A stretch of 64,000 bases of DNA from Lucinisca nassula (GCA_963580285.1 OY757024.1:120528045-120592044); one strand, 5' to 3'; shown: positions 1 through 10,356, counted from the stretch's first letter. Notes: generated by a model from the sequence alone, not told the origin. Numbers and translations: made by a program.

Positions 1-66
1 TTGGGACTGTTCAAAAGTGGTCTTTAAGACCACTTTTGAACAGTTCCAAAGCTGGTCTTAATATAG
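1..66. repeat. Palindromic hairpin element, cut by window edge
   Basis: Arms built on GACTGTTCAAAAGTGGTCTT pair around position 25. It is the right part of the same palindrome seen complete at 26305-26395, including the trailing TTAATATAGGAATTTTAC. No coding content. Confidence 0.7.
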
Positions 67-218
67 GAATTTTACTGTATACAGATTACAGAGGATCCTC
101 GCTAACAACAGTTTTTGTTTCCTAAAAATTTGCATTTATAGCAAATTTGCTGCCATAAAGACTCCTAATGTGGAGTAGTATAACAGGTAATAAAAGACTT
201 TCTCCCTGAATTACTCTA

Positions 219-297
219 AGAAACAAATGTTGGGGATATTTGTTAGAATTGCCTCACCGAGGCGATTCTAACAAGTGCCCACAGCATTTGTTTCTTG
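219..297. repeat. Palindrome related to the R1 core
   Basis: AAGAAACAAATG at the left pairs with CATTTGTTTCTT at the right, and the centre holds TTAGAATTGCCTC / GAGGCGATTCTAA. The centre is the R1 palindrome variant also found inside the MITE at 31090-31437, but the flanks differ from R1. Confidence 0.65.
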
Positions 298-413
298 GCA
301 TTTAAACTTCTAATAATTACCATATTCTTCAATATCCCCATTCATCTTCTTCTCTTTCAACAGGTAAAAAATGTAAATGTTGTTATAAGTTTTGCCGTTA
401 TACTGAATATCAA

Positions 414-779
414 TTTATCATAATGACGTCGCGTCTAAGAGTGTAATAACGCCATGTAAAATTTTTGATAATCCACTAGTGGATTAAATATGCAAATTAG
501 CTAGATATGTCCTGTAATGTTACATGTACGACATCCTTAACGTCGTCGCTTTACTAACGGCGGAATATTGACATTTTTGTAAGCGATCGTGAATAAAATG
601 CGTTTAAAATGTCATATGATAAATAGAATCTTGCATTTATGCTCATGTATTAGTGAATTCATTAAACTCGTTGAGGAAAAGGGATAAAATGTTCGGCAAA
701 GCCTCGCATTTTATCCATTTTCCTCAACTCGTTTAATAAATTCAATAATACATGAACACTCATGTAAGATCCTCTATAT
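414..779. repeat. CACTAGTGGATT palindromic element, copy 1
   Basis: About 365 bp, near-identical to 10357-10716 and 19930-20292. The second half is a long palindrome (CTCATGTATTA...TAATACATGA) with CTCGTTGAGGAAAAGG in the arms. The first half carries ATAATCCACTAGTGGATTA. No open frame; probably a non-autonomous DNA element. Confidence 0.75.
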
Positions 780-790
780 AAGGGGATCGA

Positions 791-1090
791 CTGTTTGTTT
801 GTTTGATTTGAGGTTTAACATCCCCATAACATTGTTTAAGTCATTTTGGAGACGCTGCTTCAAATTTTGTGGGACTTTTACCGGACACTGAGATGAATTG
901 ACGTCTCAAGCCCTGCCACCCAATGAAACTAAAAGGCTTACATGCATTGGATGGCCGAACTCACACCACTTTGCCTGGGCAGGCTTAGTCCCTTCTAAGC
1001 GGTTTACCAGTACTCATGTGTGGCCAGTTTCAGCTCTGTGTGGCAGCACCAATCTATTTCTCCAAGCCCCAATGATGGGGGGCAGCCAAG
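791..1090 (-). mobile_element. SINE-B copy
   Basis: Begins with TTTG repeats and TTTGATTTGAGGTTTAAC (complement of the CAAA tail) and runs to the CCCCAAT...GGGG head. Several copies in the window match over the whole length. Short frames inside are not conserved between copies. Confidence 0.75.
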
Positions 1091-1544
1091 ATTGACTGTA
1101 TATGGAAAAATTTTATGGTCATTTTTCTACATTATCTATACATCTACATCTTTGGATCTCTCTGTAAACAATGATATATCCAAAACTGATATTATTAACA
1201 ATATTATAAAGAGGCTGTGGTGTATGACCATAAAAGATATACAAATGTATATTATCACTTCAAAGTAAAAAAAATGCATACATGTAATATCATAAAATCA
1301 ATCTAAATATTCAGGCCCCCGAGGTTATAAAACTTTTTTCATGCTCAACTCACTTGGGTAGAAATTTGTCCGGCTTATAAATTTTAAAATGTTGGCATTT
1401 TAAAATTATGAGCAGGATAAATAATATTCTATGAGTAGGAAAAACACACTGGTTTGTGTGTATTTTAATAGTTATGAGCATTACAAATTTCACGCTCAGC
1501 TGAGCATGAAAAATGTTTTATAACCTCAGGACCAGGCATTCAAA

Positions 1545-1895
1545 AAGAGGCAATGATCAGGAACCGATACAATCAACCAACAGCTCCCATCAGCGACACC
1601 ATAGGGAAAGAAATATGAACATGAAACAACATACCCTAATGGAAACATCAATAGCGGAAAGCCAAAAGGACAGTTACTTTCCCACAAAATGGCCAATAGG
1701 CTATCCAAAATAAAATAATATAAGCGACACAAACACCCAAAGACAAACCATAACAACAATAAACTGCGACAGAAGAACCGCCTTGCAATGGTCAGCAGAA
1801 ACAAATTCCACTGGGGGGCTTAAATCGATTTTACGTGGCCACAATCCTCGCCCTTACATCTGTCGCGATTTGGACAAATAATTCAAGTCTGAGCA
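1545..1895 (-). mobile_element. PLE 3' UTR fragment
   Basis: Reverse complement of the 3' untranslated region that follows the PLE reverse transcriptase copies: it holds GATCAGGAACCGATACAAT, the segment around GGACAGTTACTTTCCCAC, and the GCGATTT...GACAAATAATT end. No RT sequence remains. Moderately diverged, so an old copy. Confidence 0.75.
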
Positions 1896-1977
1896 AACAA
1901 TGCAGAACATGACCACAGTCCTCCTACAGTAGAGGCCCAATCTGCGACTACCATCATGAAAACATGCCAATATAATT

Positions 1978-2215
1978 TTGACCCCCTTGAACCCCACTTT
2001 TATATAGTAAAACTGCAGTTTACAGGAGTAAACTTATTTTTTTTTATTTCTACTCTAAAATACAGATTGTGGGTAGTCGTTAGGACCGCCTCGATAAGGA
2101 GGTTCTAACGAGTATCCACAATCTATATTTTGAGCAGAATAGAAAAATATCACAATTTTTCATCTTAAAATTTTCGTTTTTTTTGGCATGTTTTCGTAAT
2201 GTATATTTTCAACTA
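1978..2215 (-). mobile_element. R1 MITE copy, partial
   Basis: Contains the palindrome TGTGGGTAGTCGTTAGGACC / GGTTCTAACGAGTATCCACA, and the flanking ACCCCACTTTTATATAG and TTTCTACTCTAAAATA blocks of R1. Ends are eroded. Confidence 0.7.
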
Positions 2216-2229
2216 AACAATGTGTTTTT

Positions 2230-2734
2230 GATATGTCACCAGATACTGACGTCAACAACTTTTACAATTATTTCAGAAATCGTATAAACTTCTAAATGTA
2301 AGGCTGATGAAGGAATGACTGGAAGAGGAGGACACACAATCTATACACAGCTATCCTATTGTATACTGGTGGTCTCTTCCACTGCTACATTTTGAAATAG
2401 TCTATTGTCATTTAAGGCCTATTTTTTATTACATTTTTCATTTAATAGCAAACAGTCAGATCCTGATCAGAAGCCACACTCTGCAGTCTGATCTGATCTT
2501 CCAATGTTTGTCAGGGTACCCGTTGGGTTAACAGGAGTGGGAATTGACTGACTGATTGTGTAAAGGTGTAAATGGCAGTTCAACCCTTGTGGGTCATTTT
2601 GTGTCATCTTGCAGAGAAAGGGAGAAAAGAGATAGTAGAGATGAAAGTGAGGGACAATCAAGAAGAAATGTAACTCAAGTTGTAAAAACAGAAGAAATAA
2701 CAACATTCCCCCCCTCTACCCACTCATCGAGTGG
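2230..2734. other. Unassigned interval
   Basis: AT-rich sequence with a perfect TGACGTCA at 2247-2254 and no recognisable gene. The short open frames overlapping 2467-2741 show no known motif and look like chance. Confidence 0.5.
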
Positions 2735-2945
2735 GTTCTAACGAGTACCCACAATCTATATTTTAGAGCAGAAATTAGGATTTCTGCTCAAAATATAGAT
2801 TGTAGGTACACGTTAAAACCTCAGTGAGGCGGTTCTAACGAGTACCCACAATCTATATTTTAGAGCAAAAATTAGGAAAATAAGGTTTACCCTTCAGCTG
2901 TAAACCCCAGTTTTCCTATATAAAAGTGGGGTTCAAAATAATATA
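2735..2945 (-). mobile_element. R1 MITE copies, rearranged
   Basis: Two R1 palindrome cores lie close together (ends near 2756 and 2845), joined by an inverted TCTGCTCAAAATATAGATTG block. Probably one copy inserted into or duplicated from another. Confidence 0.65.
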
Positions 2946-2951
2946 GGTGAT

Positions 2952-3118
2952 GTAGAAGTGAAGGCAATGATCAGGAATAGATACAAATACCTCACACTTC
3001 CCATCCATGACACTGAAGGGAAAGAAACGCTCACACCTCCAATCCATGACACTGAAGGGAAAGAAAGGCTAACATAAAACAACTTTATCATACTGAAAAC
3101 ATCACACCTGGAAAGCCA
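2952..3118 (-). mobile_element. PLE 3' UTR fragment, left part
   Basis: Diverged reverse complement of the PLE 3' UTR (AATGATCAGGAATAGATAC, GACACTGAAGGGAAAGAAA). The 35-40 bp around GACACTGAAGGGAAAG is tandemly duplicated. It resumes at 3399 after an inserted R1 element. Confidence 0.6.
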
Positions 3119-3398
3119 AAACATCACGTGAACAAGTCCATAAAATGAGTACCCCCTAAACCCCACTTTATTTAGAGAAAACTGGGGTTTACGGGGGTAA
3201 ACATTATTTTCCTGATTTCTGCTCCAAGACATACATTGTGGGTACTCGTTAGAACCACCTCAATGAGGCGGTTCTAACGAGCACTCACAACCTACGATAG
3301 CACTATTTATAAGAAAAATATCACAGATTTTCATCAGGAAAGTAGCCATTTTGGAGATGAGAAAAATGCACTATGACACACGGATGTATTATCGTAAT
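3119..3398 (-). mobile_element. R1 MITE, full length, inserted in PLE fragment
   Basis: Runs from CATCACGTGAACA to ATTATCGTAATG, the two R1 ends, with the palindrome at about 3236-3290. The flanking PLE sequence joins cleanly across it (GAAAGCCAAAA | AGGACAGTTAC), so this copy defines the R1 ends. Target duplication is 2 bp (AA) at most. Confidence 0.75.
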
Positions 3399-3455
3399 GA
3401 AGGACAGTTACTTACCTGCAAAATGGTCAAACAGCTATCCAAAATAATAAGACAA
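3399..3455 (-). mobile_element. PLE 3' UTR fragment, right part
   Basis: AAGGACAGTTACTTACCTGC and GCTATCCAAAATAATA continue the PLE 3' UTR (-) interrupted at 3118. Confidence 0.6.
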
Positions 3456-3481
3456 TCTCAGCAGATTCCCTGAATATTCAA

Positions 3482-3672
3482 TTACAATAACACACACGTG
3501 AGGCATAGCGCTTTTTTTTATATAAAAAACGGCATTTTTTTGATAAAATTTGTGATATTTTTCTTATTTATACTCCAAATGTAAGTTCTGGATGCTCGTT
3601 AGAACCGCCTCAATCCCCAGCTTTCTCTATATAAAGTGGGGTTAAAGGGGGTGTTTATTTCACGGACATGTT
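3482..3672 (+). mobile_element. R1 MITE with internal deletion
   Basis: Starts ATTACAATAACACACACGTG, but the right palindrome arm is missing: CTCGTTAGAACCGCCTCAAT runs straight into CCCCAGCTTTCTCTATATAA. The R1 3' part then continues to TTTCACGGACATG. Confidence 0.65.
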
Positions 3673-3904
3673 TAAATAAGATTGTACTTGTATGTCATTC
3701 CTTCCAGTGCATCATTCCACATCGTTTTTTTTCCAGCATAAATCATCCCCTATATTAGTGTATAAACAAAACAGAGAAATTACACTATTAAGACCAGCTC
3801 ATATTAATACAAATTCTTCTTCTAAAAACATATTTGAAAGTTTTGATTTTTTTATTTCTTTGGATTTGTTATACCTTATGTCCTCTTTTAAAAAAGACGA
3901 TCTT

Positions 3905-3985
3905 TAGAAATGTTGAAAAATGGCCTCAAAGACCACTTTTGAACAATCCCAAAGGTAGTCATGATAAAGGAAGTTTAATTTGCTG
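3905..3985. repeat. Degraded palindrome related to 1-66
   Basis: AAAGACCACTTTTGAACAAT and CCCAAAGGTAGTCATGATAA match one arm and tail of the palindrome at the window start; the left arm is decayed. Confidence 0.5.
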
Positions 3986-4087
3986 TACCTAACTTAGGAG
4001 TTGTATATTGTACAAGAAAAGTGTTATACCGTAAAGCATACCATAATGATCCTAAGTATTGGGACAGACAGGCCTAAGTAAACAGTG

Positions 4088-4128
4088 CAGACCCAGTCAG
4101 ACTGTTCAGGGTCTACACTGTTTGCCAT
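4088..4128. repeat. Short GCAAACAGTG-type hairpin
   Basis: TAAACAGTGCAGACCC pairs with GGGTCTACACTGTTTGCC around a short loop. Same module as in the TTAA and GGCTGGC MITEs but with a shorter stem and different flanks. Confidence 0.6.
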
Positions 4129-4171
4129 TCCGTCTGCATCTTTTATACTCCTTGCTGAATCTTTTGATCCT

Positions 4172-4445
4172 TTGATTTGAGGTTTAACGTCCCTGTCAAC
4201 ACTGTAAAGGTCATTTTGGAGATGTTGCTTCCAATTTTGTGGGACTTTTACCCAACATTGAGATGAAATGACATCTCAAGCCCTGTCACCCAATGAAACC
4301 AATAGGGTTTATTAGCATGGACGTTCCGCCTCGCACCGCGGTTCCTGGACAGGCTTAGATCCCCTAAGCGGTTTACCAGTACTAGTGTGCGTGCCGGATT
4401 CAGCTCTGCGTGGAAGCATCATGCAGCCCATATATTTCTTTAAGT
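4172..4445 (-). mobile_element. SINE-B copy
   Basis: TTTGATTTGAGGTTTAACGT through TCAGCTCTGCGTGGAAGCAT to CATATATTTCTTTAAG. Full-length match to other SINE-B copies with scattered substitutions. Confidence 0.75.
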
Positions 4446-4716
4446 CCTTGCTGGATCATGAAATAAATTTGTTAAAATTTTGGGAGCATTACAGCAAGGC
4501 CCGTAGGTGTCAAATTTTTTTGGACTTTTACGGTACACTGAAGTACTGAAATCTATTTTTCAGCGAAACATTAAGGATTTGTTAATACCAATTTAAACCA
4601 CCATTAGTTGCCAGTGAAAATAATAAATTATAAGAAAGTAAAAATGATAAACAATGTTACACAACACAAATCTCACAACAATTATTAATACTGGATGGAT
4701 TTTTTAATATCAATAT

Positions 4717-4960
4717 CTGGAGCAAGTTGTTCAAAACTAATGACGTCGTTAGTTAACAAATCATTAAAACTTTGATCATTTAAAATGGCAAATATGCTAA
4801 TATTTTTGCTGAAAAAATGTGAGCAGCTTTTGCATTTACAAAAGCTGCTCACATTTTTCAGCAAAAATAAAATTTTGGTTATGATAGTAGCTAGAATAGT
4901 TAACAAGTTGACCACTAACCAGCTCGTAAAACTAACGATGCTTTGAACAACTGGCCCCTG
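4717..4960. mobile_element. GGCCAGTTG TIR element, copy 1
   Basis: Inverted ends AAGTTGTTCAAAAC and CTTTGAACAACTGGCCCC enclose a strong hairpin at 4808-4868 built on GAGCAGCTTTTGC / GCAAAAGCTGCTC. Second copy at 35591-35835. Non-autonomous DNA element, no transposase. Confidence 0.7.
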
Positions 4961-5005
4961 GTAATTGTCAGAGCACTAAAAATAGTGCTTATGTCACATA
5001 ATTAG

Positions 5006-5390
5006 GGCTGGCTAATCAGAACTGAAAAGATAATCGATTATCATTCTGTCATTGTGATCGATAATTGATTAGTAATCACTGATCATTTTTCAAAATTTTA
5101 ACTGTTTGGCTTCCTGTCTGAGCATAACTCTTACCATATTCTGTACTTTGTCATATGTATTTGAGCAGACATGCCTGAGCAAACAGTGTAGACCCAGATG
5201 AGATGCCACAGAATGTGGAGTCTCATCTGAGTCTGCACTGTTTGCCACTCATACAGCTATTTTAGGCCCAAGTTTGGGTAGAAAATTGTACTTATCAAAA
5301 AATCGACTGTAAGCAAATCAGTAATGATCATCATTTTTGTGGAATTTATCGACCGAATAATCGATTATCTGATTAATCGTGCCAGCCTTA
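5006..5390 (-). mobile_element. GGCTGGC MITE
   Basis: Starts AGGGCTGGCTAATCAGAACT and ends ATTAATCGTGCCAGCC (imperfect TIRs), with ATCGATTA-rich subterminal regions and the GCAAACAGTG hairpin at 5187-5255. Same family as 7232-7622 and 35922-36937. Confidence 0.7.
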
Positions 5391-5491
5391 CACATTATCC
5401 CCATACAAATACCCTTGCCCATATATGTGAGTACTATTTGAGCCCTGTCTTATTAATCATAGCATCAGGTCAAGTTGTATAATCGGCCACC

Positions 5492-5785
5492 GCCCATTGG
5501 GGCTTGAAGAAATAAATGGGCTGCATGATGCTTCCATGCAGAGCTGAAACTGACCCGCACACGAGTACTGGTAAACCACTTAGAGGATCTAAGCCTGTCC
5601 AGGCAAAGGGGTGTGTTTCAGCCCGTCCATGCTAATAAACCCTATTGGTTTTATTGGGTGGCAGGGCTTGAGATGTCATTTCATCTCAATGTCGGGTAAA
5701 AGTCCAACCAAATTGGAAGCAACATCGCCAAAATGACCTTTACAGTGTTGATGGGGACGTTAAACCTCAATTCAAACAAACAAAA
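5492..5785 (+). mobile_element. SINE-B copy flanked by 51 bp direct repeats
   Basis: GCCCATTGGGGCTTGAAG head, CAAACAAACAAAA tail. Flanks 5433-5483 and 5786-5836 are 51 bp direct repeats differing at four positions; the right one starts immediately after the tail. This is much longer than the 7-20 bp duplications usual for target-primed insertion. Confidence 0.75.
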
Positions 5786-5937
5786 ACTATTTGAGCCCTG
5801 TCTGATGAATCATAGCACCAGGTCAAGTAGTATAATGGGGATGACTGAAGAGCTATTTTTCAATCATCTATAAAACATAGAAATTTTGTGTGCACTCGTC
5901 ATATTAGAAATATTAGTATACGCAACATACCTTTTTA

Positions 5938-6210
5938 ACATTACGACAAAACATCCGTGTGATATAGGGCAGTCTTTCACTTCTCCAAAATGGTTATCAT
6001 TCTAATGAAAATTCATCATATTTTTCATATTCATAATATAAACAAAGGTTGTGGGTGCACGTAAGCACCGCCTTGTTGAGGTCGTTCTGAGTACCCACAA
6101 CCTATATCTTGGAGCAGAAATAAACAAAATAATGTATACCCTGTAAACCCCAGTTTTTCTATATAGTGTAGGATACGGGGGTGTTCATTTCATGAACATA
6201 TTAACATGAG
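5938..6210 (+). mobile_element. R1 MITE, diverged
   Basis: CATTACGACAAAACATCCGT start and GTGTTCATTTCATGAACAT end; the palindrome (GGTTGTGGGTGCACGTAAGC...CTGAGTACCCACAACC) has lost several base pairs. Confidence 0.65.
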
Positions 6211-6289
6211 GAGATAAAATTAGAAAACCTCCAAAAATTATCCTGAACACATTTTGATATTTGGAGCTCATCATGAAAAAGCACCTATT

Positions 6290-6425
6290 TAATTTTGATC
6301 CCTCTGAACTTCACTTTTATATAGTAAAATTGGGGTTTACAGGGGTAAACTTTATTTTTCTTATTTCTGCTCTAAAATATAGATTGTGGTTACAATCTAT
6401 ATTTTGAGCAAAAAATAAGATAAAT
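6290..6425 (-). mobile_element. R1 MITE fragment
   Basis: TTCACTTTTATATAGTAAAA and TTTCTGCTCTAAAATATAGA blocks; the palindrome is reduced to ATAGATTGTGG / TTACAATCTAT. Confidence 0.6.
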
Positions 6426-6717
6426 TTAATGATTTGTATCTGTTTTCCAGAGAAAATCAAGCCAAACATTTCATGTGAATTGGCTGCCTGGAAAAAAGCT
6501 TTCTTTTACCAAGCAAGATGGTGAACATGAAACCTTAAACCTGGTTCCTAGCTTTTGATTATTTTACAGCCCTTTCAAGATTACCAGGTGTGACGTTTCT
6601 ACTGTGTTGATTGTTAATAAAAGGGCGACAAACTGGAGTACTGGGAGCAAAAAAAAACCTGACTTTCCATTGCAAAACTTGGGACTCTCACCTGATTTTC
6701 TCTGAAAACAACAACAA
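6426..6717. other. Unassigned interval
   Basis: No repeat family or gene recognised. The open frame that begins at 6611 runs into the R1 copy and is not credible as a gene. Confidence 0.4.
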
Positions 6718-6995
6718 CCATTACGATAACACACCCGTGCGACATGGTGCGATTTTTAGCATCTGCAAAATGGCTCCATTTCTGTTCAAAATCTGTGATA
6801 TTTTTCTTATTTATACTTCAAAAATAGGTTGTGGGTACTCGTTAGAACCGCCTCTTGAGGCGGTTCTAACGAGTTCCCACAACCAATGTCTTGGAGCAGA
6901 AATAAGAAAAAAATGTAAACCCCAGTAAACCTCAGTTTTCTCTATATAATGTGGAGTTTTGGGGGGATTCATTTCACAGACATGTTCACGTGATG
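6718..6995 (+). mobile_element. R1 MITE, well preserved
   Basis: Complete: CATTACGATAACACACCCGT start, TTCACGTGATG end. Palindrome at about 6832-6884 (TACTCGTTAGAACCGCCTC / GAGGCGGTTCTAACGAGT). Good reference copy of the family. Confidence 0.75.
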
Positions 6996-7231
6996 TCACC
7001 ACTGAATTAAATGAGATTGTACTTGTATGTCATTCTTTCAATAACAAAGGAATGTCATCTGTTCCACAATTTTGCTTTGTGCTTCAAGGATTAAGTCTCC
7101 CCACCCCTAGTCTGAGGCACCATTATCCACTGTACTTGTCTTCCAGGCTAAAACTACTCGTCTTTTTTACCAACACTACAAACTGTCCTTTACCTCTCTG
7201 AAAATAAAGTAAAAACATTAGACCAGCTTTA

Positions 7232-7622
7232 AGGTTGACACGATTAATTGTATAATCGATTAATCGATCGATAAATTCCACAAAAATGATTATTATTTCT
7301 GATTTACTTTTAATCGATTACTTGATAGGTACAATTTACTACCCAAAGTTATGCCTAAAATAGCTGGATGAGTGGCAAACAGTGCAGACCCTGATGAGAC
7401 GCCGCATTATGCGGCGTCTCATCAGGGTCTACACTGTTTGCTCAGGCCTGTCTGTTCAAATATACATATGGTAAAGTGCAACATATGGTAAGAGTCATGC
7501 TCAGAGAGAAAGCAAGACAGGTAAAATAATGACAAAAACCTTAGCGATTACTAATCAATTATCAATCGCAATGGCAGGACTGATAATCGATTATCTTTTC
7601 AGCTCCGATTAGCCAGCCCTAA
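7232..7622 (+). mobile_element. GGCTGGC MITE
   Basis: AAGGTTGACACGATTAATTG to CCGATTAGCCAGCCCT. Central hairpin 7374-7442, nearly perfect stem (CCTGATGAGACGCCGCAT / ATGCGGCGTCTCATCAGG). Best preserved stem of this module in the window. Confidence 0.75.
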
Positions 7623-7668
7623 CCAGCTTTAATGTGCATGTGTTTGGTAATTTATCATTAATTATAAA

Positions 7669-7872
7669 ACTTTAACCTTTTCCTGCTGAATAACTTAATT
7701 TAACCACACCCATTTCTGGCTATCCACCAATCAAATTACTTGATGTAATGCATTCATTCAATTCCCAGTCTGCATGACAAACAGTGTAGTTCCATATCAG
7801 ATGGCTTCTTCATCTGATCCGGGATCTACACTGTTTGCAAAGGTATGGGTTGTAGGGTTCAGAGAAAGGGTA
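7669..7872. mobile_element. TTAA-i MITE, decayed
   Basis: TTTAACCTTTTCCTGCTGAA left end and GTTGTAGGGTTCAGAGAAAG right end, with the hairpin (CAAACAGTGTAG...CTACACTGTTTGC) at 7772-7840. TIRs imperfect. Confidence 0.65.
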
Positions 7873-7882
7873 TATAACAAGC

Positions 7883-8085
7883 TTAACCCTTATCTTGCTG
7901 AATATTCATTTAAGCCACACCCATTTCTGTCTATCAACCAATCAAATTACTTATTGCTACAAATTCATAAACTCAATGCCAAACAGTGTAGATCCTGATC
8001 AGATGGCTTCTTCAGAAGCCATCTGATCTGGGTCTACACTGTTTGCGAAGATAGGGGTTGTCGTGAACAGCAAGATAAGGGTTAA
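7883..8085. mobile_element. TTAA-i MITE, intact
   Basis: TTAACCCTTATCTTGCTG at the left is the inverse of CAGCAAGATAAGGGTTAA at the right. Hairpin 7979-8047 (CAGATGGCTTCTTC / GAAGCCATCTG). TTAA at both ends is the target site used by piggyBac-type transposases; assignment to that superfamily is inference. Confidence 0.75.
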
Positions 8086-8089
8086 TGAA

Positions 8090-8454
8090 GAAATACCATG
8101 ATTTTTAAATGAATTAAAAATGATAATCACCTCTGGCCTAGCAAGATTTATTTCCTCTAAGGAAATATTTCCCTGTAGCCATCATGTAGCCTGAAATATT
8201 TCCCTGTAGCCGGTCCTATTTTCCAATGCAATCATTATATTTACATGCAGGAAAGTTTTATTCATGTTGACACATTGTTCTTGACGTGACATCAATGGCA
8301 TCTCAGAAGATGTCAACAACATTCAGTGTGGTGTTAAACTTGGAGGAATGTTGAAATAATGATTACCGTACATGGACATAAGCACTGTGTAAGGATAAGT
8401 ATGGTTACTGTACTCTCGCATTTTCAATTGTTTTATCACTATAAATTTTGTTTA
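8090..8454. other. Unassigned interval
   Basis: No repeat match or credible gene. A short direct repeat, AATATTTCCCTGTAGCC, occurs twice near 8166-8210. Confidence 0.4.
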
Positions 8455-8626
8455 AGAAATAGATCAGCTCTACCTGTGATTTGTTGTGTAATAAATCACA
8501 GTTTGGAGGTCAGTTGTAAAGTAGACAAATCACAAGCGCGTAGCGCGCGTGGTTTGTCTACTTACAACTGACCGACAAACTGTGATTTATCACACAACAA
8601 ATCACTGGCTAGAGCTGATCTATTTC
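8455..8626. repeat. 172 bp palindrome
   Basis: AGAAATAGATCAGCTCTA at the left is matched by TAGAGCTGATCTATTTC at the right; the inner arms (GTGATTTGTTGTG, AGTAGACAAATCAC) pair through to a GCGCGTAGCGCGC centre near 8541. Single copy here. Foldback-type MITE or extruding palindrome. Confidence 0.75.
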
Positions 8627-8639
8627 GATTCTAACACGC

Positions 8640-9110
8640 TGAAAATCGGCAATAATGTTGTTGTTTCCTTCAAAATCTCAAAACTTTTCGCCATTGTTAG
8701 AAGAAATCCCGCTAAAATTATCGACTGAAACACATGCATTTATATCCTTTTCTAACGTTTTCGATGCGAGAAAATGACGTTACACCGTCTAACGTCAAGT
8801 AAATCGACTGGCGACGTCATAAATTTGCAGTTTTTAATGACGTCACACGTCACGCTCTTCCGAGCTGTCATTTGTTGCAGAATAAAACACAGTTATTTTG
8901 CATTGCCTATATAGGCGCGCTGTGTTAGAATCTTCTACTTTTCATTCAGTACAACAGAAAGTGCTTTCAAGAAGTCGTCTATCTTTTTCATTCAGTCAGC
9001 ATATGTATCACTGCACTCCCTATCATTTGAATGGACTGTATGTTAAGAGTGAACTGTGCTAAGAATTAGATGCAAAATGATCCATCAGCTCTATCAAAAT
9101 GCATGTACTA
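8640..9110. other. Unassigned interval with CRE-like sites
   Basis: Contains a perfect TGACGTCA at 8838-8845 and several ACGTCA/TGACGT half sites between 8775 and 8855. No coding exon recognised. Either repeat-borne or a regulatory island. Confidence 0.35.
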
Positions 9111-9117
9111 TACAGTT

Positions 9118-9243
9118 TATTGTATCAGTCCATTTTAAATATGGGATTCAAAACCTCAGGAGGTTTAATATCCGATAAAAAAGCACTCTAACCTCCTTTG
9201 GTTTATAAACCCCATATTTTGAATGGGCCGGATTGATACACTC
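9118..9243. repeat. Imperfect palindrome
   Basis: TGTATCAGTCCATTTTAAAT pairs imperfectly with ATTTTGAATGGGCC...GATACA; inner arms ACCTCAGGAGGTTTA / TAACCTCCTTTGG. Confidence 0.55.
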
Positions 9244-9457
9244 TACTTATTTCACAATGATAAAGCAACTATAGTGTTGAGATGGGGGCTATACAATCGG
9301 TTTTAGATATCTGAATAAACAACCCCCTGGAATGCAAATAAACCCTGAATCTGGAGTGGGGAGTCTACCTAAAAAGGTGGGGATTTAGATACCTAAACAG
9401 GCCGGGATTTAGATTACTTAACAGGTGGGAATTGAGATACCTAAACCATTAAGGATT

Positions 9458-9735
9458 TCCAAATAAATTTTCAACATCATTCAAGGGCCATAACAAGCAA
9501 AATGTCCCATAACAATCCAAAGCTAGATCTTGTCAACATAAATTTGCATGCCAAATTTGATCAAAATCCATCACTTCTTACTCAGGATATTGTGTGGAAA
9601 TGAATTTTTGACATCATTCAAGGGCCATAATTCTGCTGAAAATTGACATAAAATACAGTGTAACAATTCCAAGTTATATCTTGTCAAAATAAAATTCACA
9701 TGCCAAATTTTGTAATTCTGATCAGATAACGAAAA
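9458..9735. repeat. Two-unit tandem repeat, ~135 bp
   Basis: ACATCATTCAAGGGCCATAA occurs in both units, each followed by a CATAA...TTGTCAA...ATGCCAAATTT block. Remnant of a larger CORE-like array. Confidence 0.6.
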
Positions 9736-9837
9736 AAAATTGCGAAGTATATCCTGCGATATACTGTTGGATACCCATCGGCATCTACAGCATAAGCCCA
9801 TTTCAAAATTTTGAGGTGTTGGGTTGTTTTTTCTTCA

Positions 9838-9945
9838 AAATTTATTTGGGAAATGGCTGAACTTTTTGCAAACAGTGTAGGTCCAGATCAGATACTGTGG
9901 CATCTGATCTTGGCCTGCTGTTTACCAATTACTTACTTTGGCATT
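9838..9945. mobile_element. TTAA-ii MITE fragment
   Basis: Holds AAATGGCTGAACTTTTTGC followed by the hairpin (AAACAGTGTAGGTCCAGATC...GATCTTGGCCTGCTGTTT). Family-ii material resumes around 10240-10350 (TCAGTCAATTTCTAG, CTGCCATATATAAGG), on the far side of the R1 copy at 9951. Confidence 0.5.
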
Positions 9946-9950
9946 ATGAT

Positions 9951-10215
9951 AACACACCCGTGCAACATAGTGTATTTTTCAAATCTCCAAAATGGCTACT
10001 TTTCTGATCAAAATCTGTCATATTTTTGTTATTTTTTACTTCAAACATAGGTTAGGGTGCTCATTAGAACCGCCTCATTGAGGTTCTAACGAGTACCCAC
10101 AACTTATGTCTTGGGGCAGAAATAAGAAAAATAATGAATATCCCTGGAAACCCCAGTTTTCTCTATATAAAGTGGGGTTTAGGAGGGTGTTAATTTCACA
10201 GACTTGTTCATATGA
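9951..10215 (+). mobile_element. R1 MITE
   Basis: TATGATAACACACCCGTGC start and TTGTTCATATGATG end. Palindrome shortened on the right arm (CATTGAGGTTCTAACGAG). Confidence 0.7.
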
Positions 10216-10356
10216 TGGAGTTTCTTGTGCACAATCTGTTAAATCTGAAAACAGAACAGTTTGCAAAACAATTCAGTCAATTTCTAGATGAAACTCAATC
10301 TGACATCCGTAAATTTTGAAAGGGAATCCTGCCATATATAAGGCAGATTATTCTAT

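Noticed and set aside
6611..7201. Small genes spanning 6.6-7.2 kb
   Set aside because: The frames cross the R1 palindrome and unrelated flanks; other R1 copies do not keep them.
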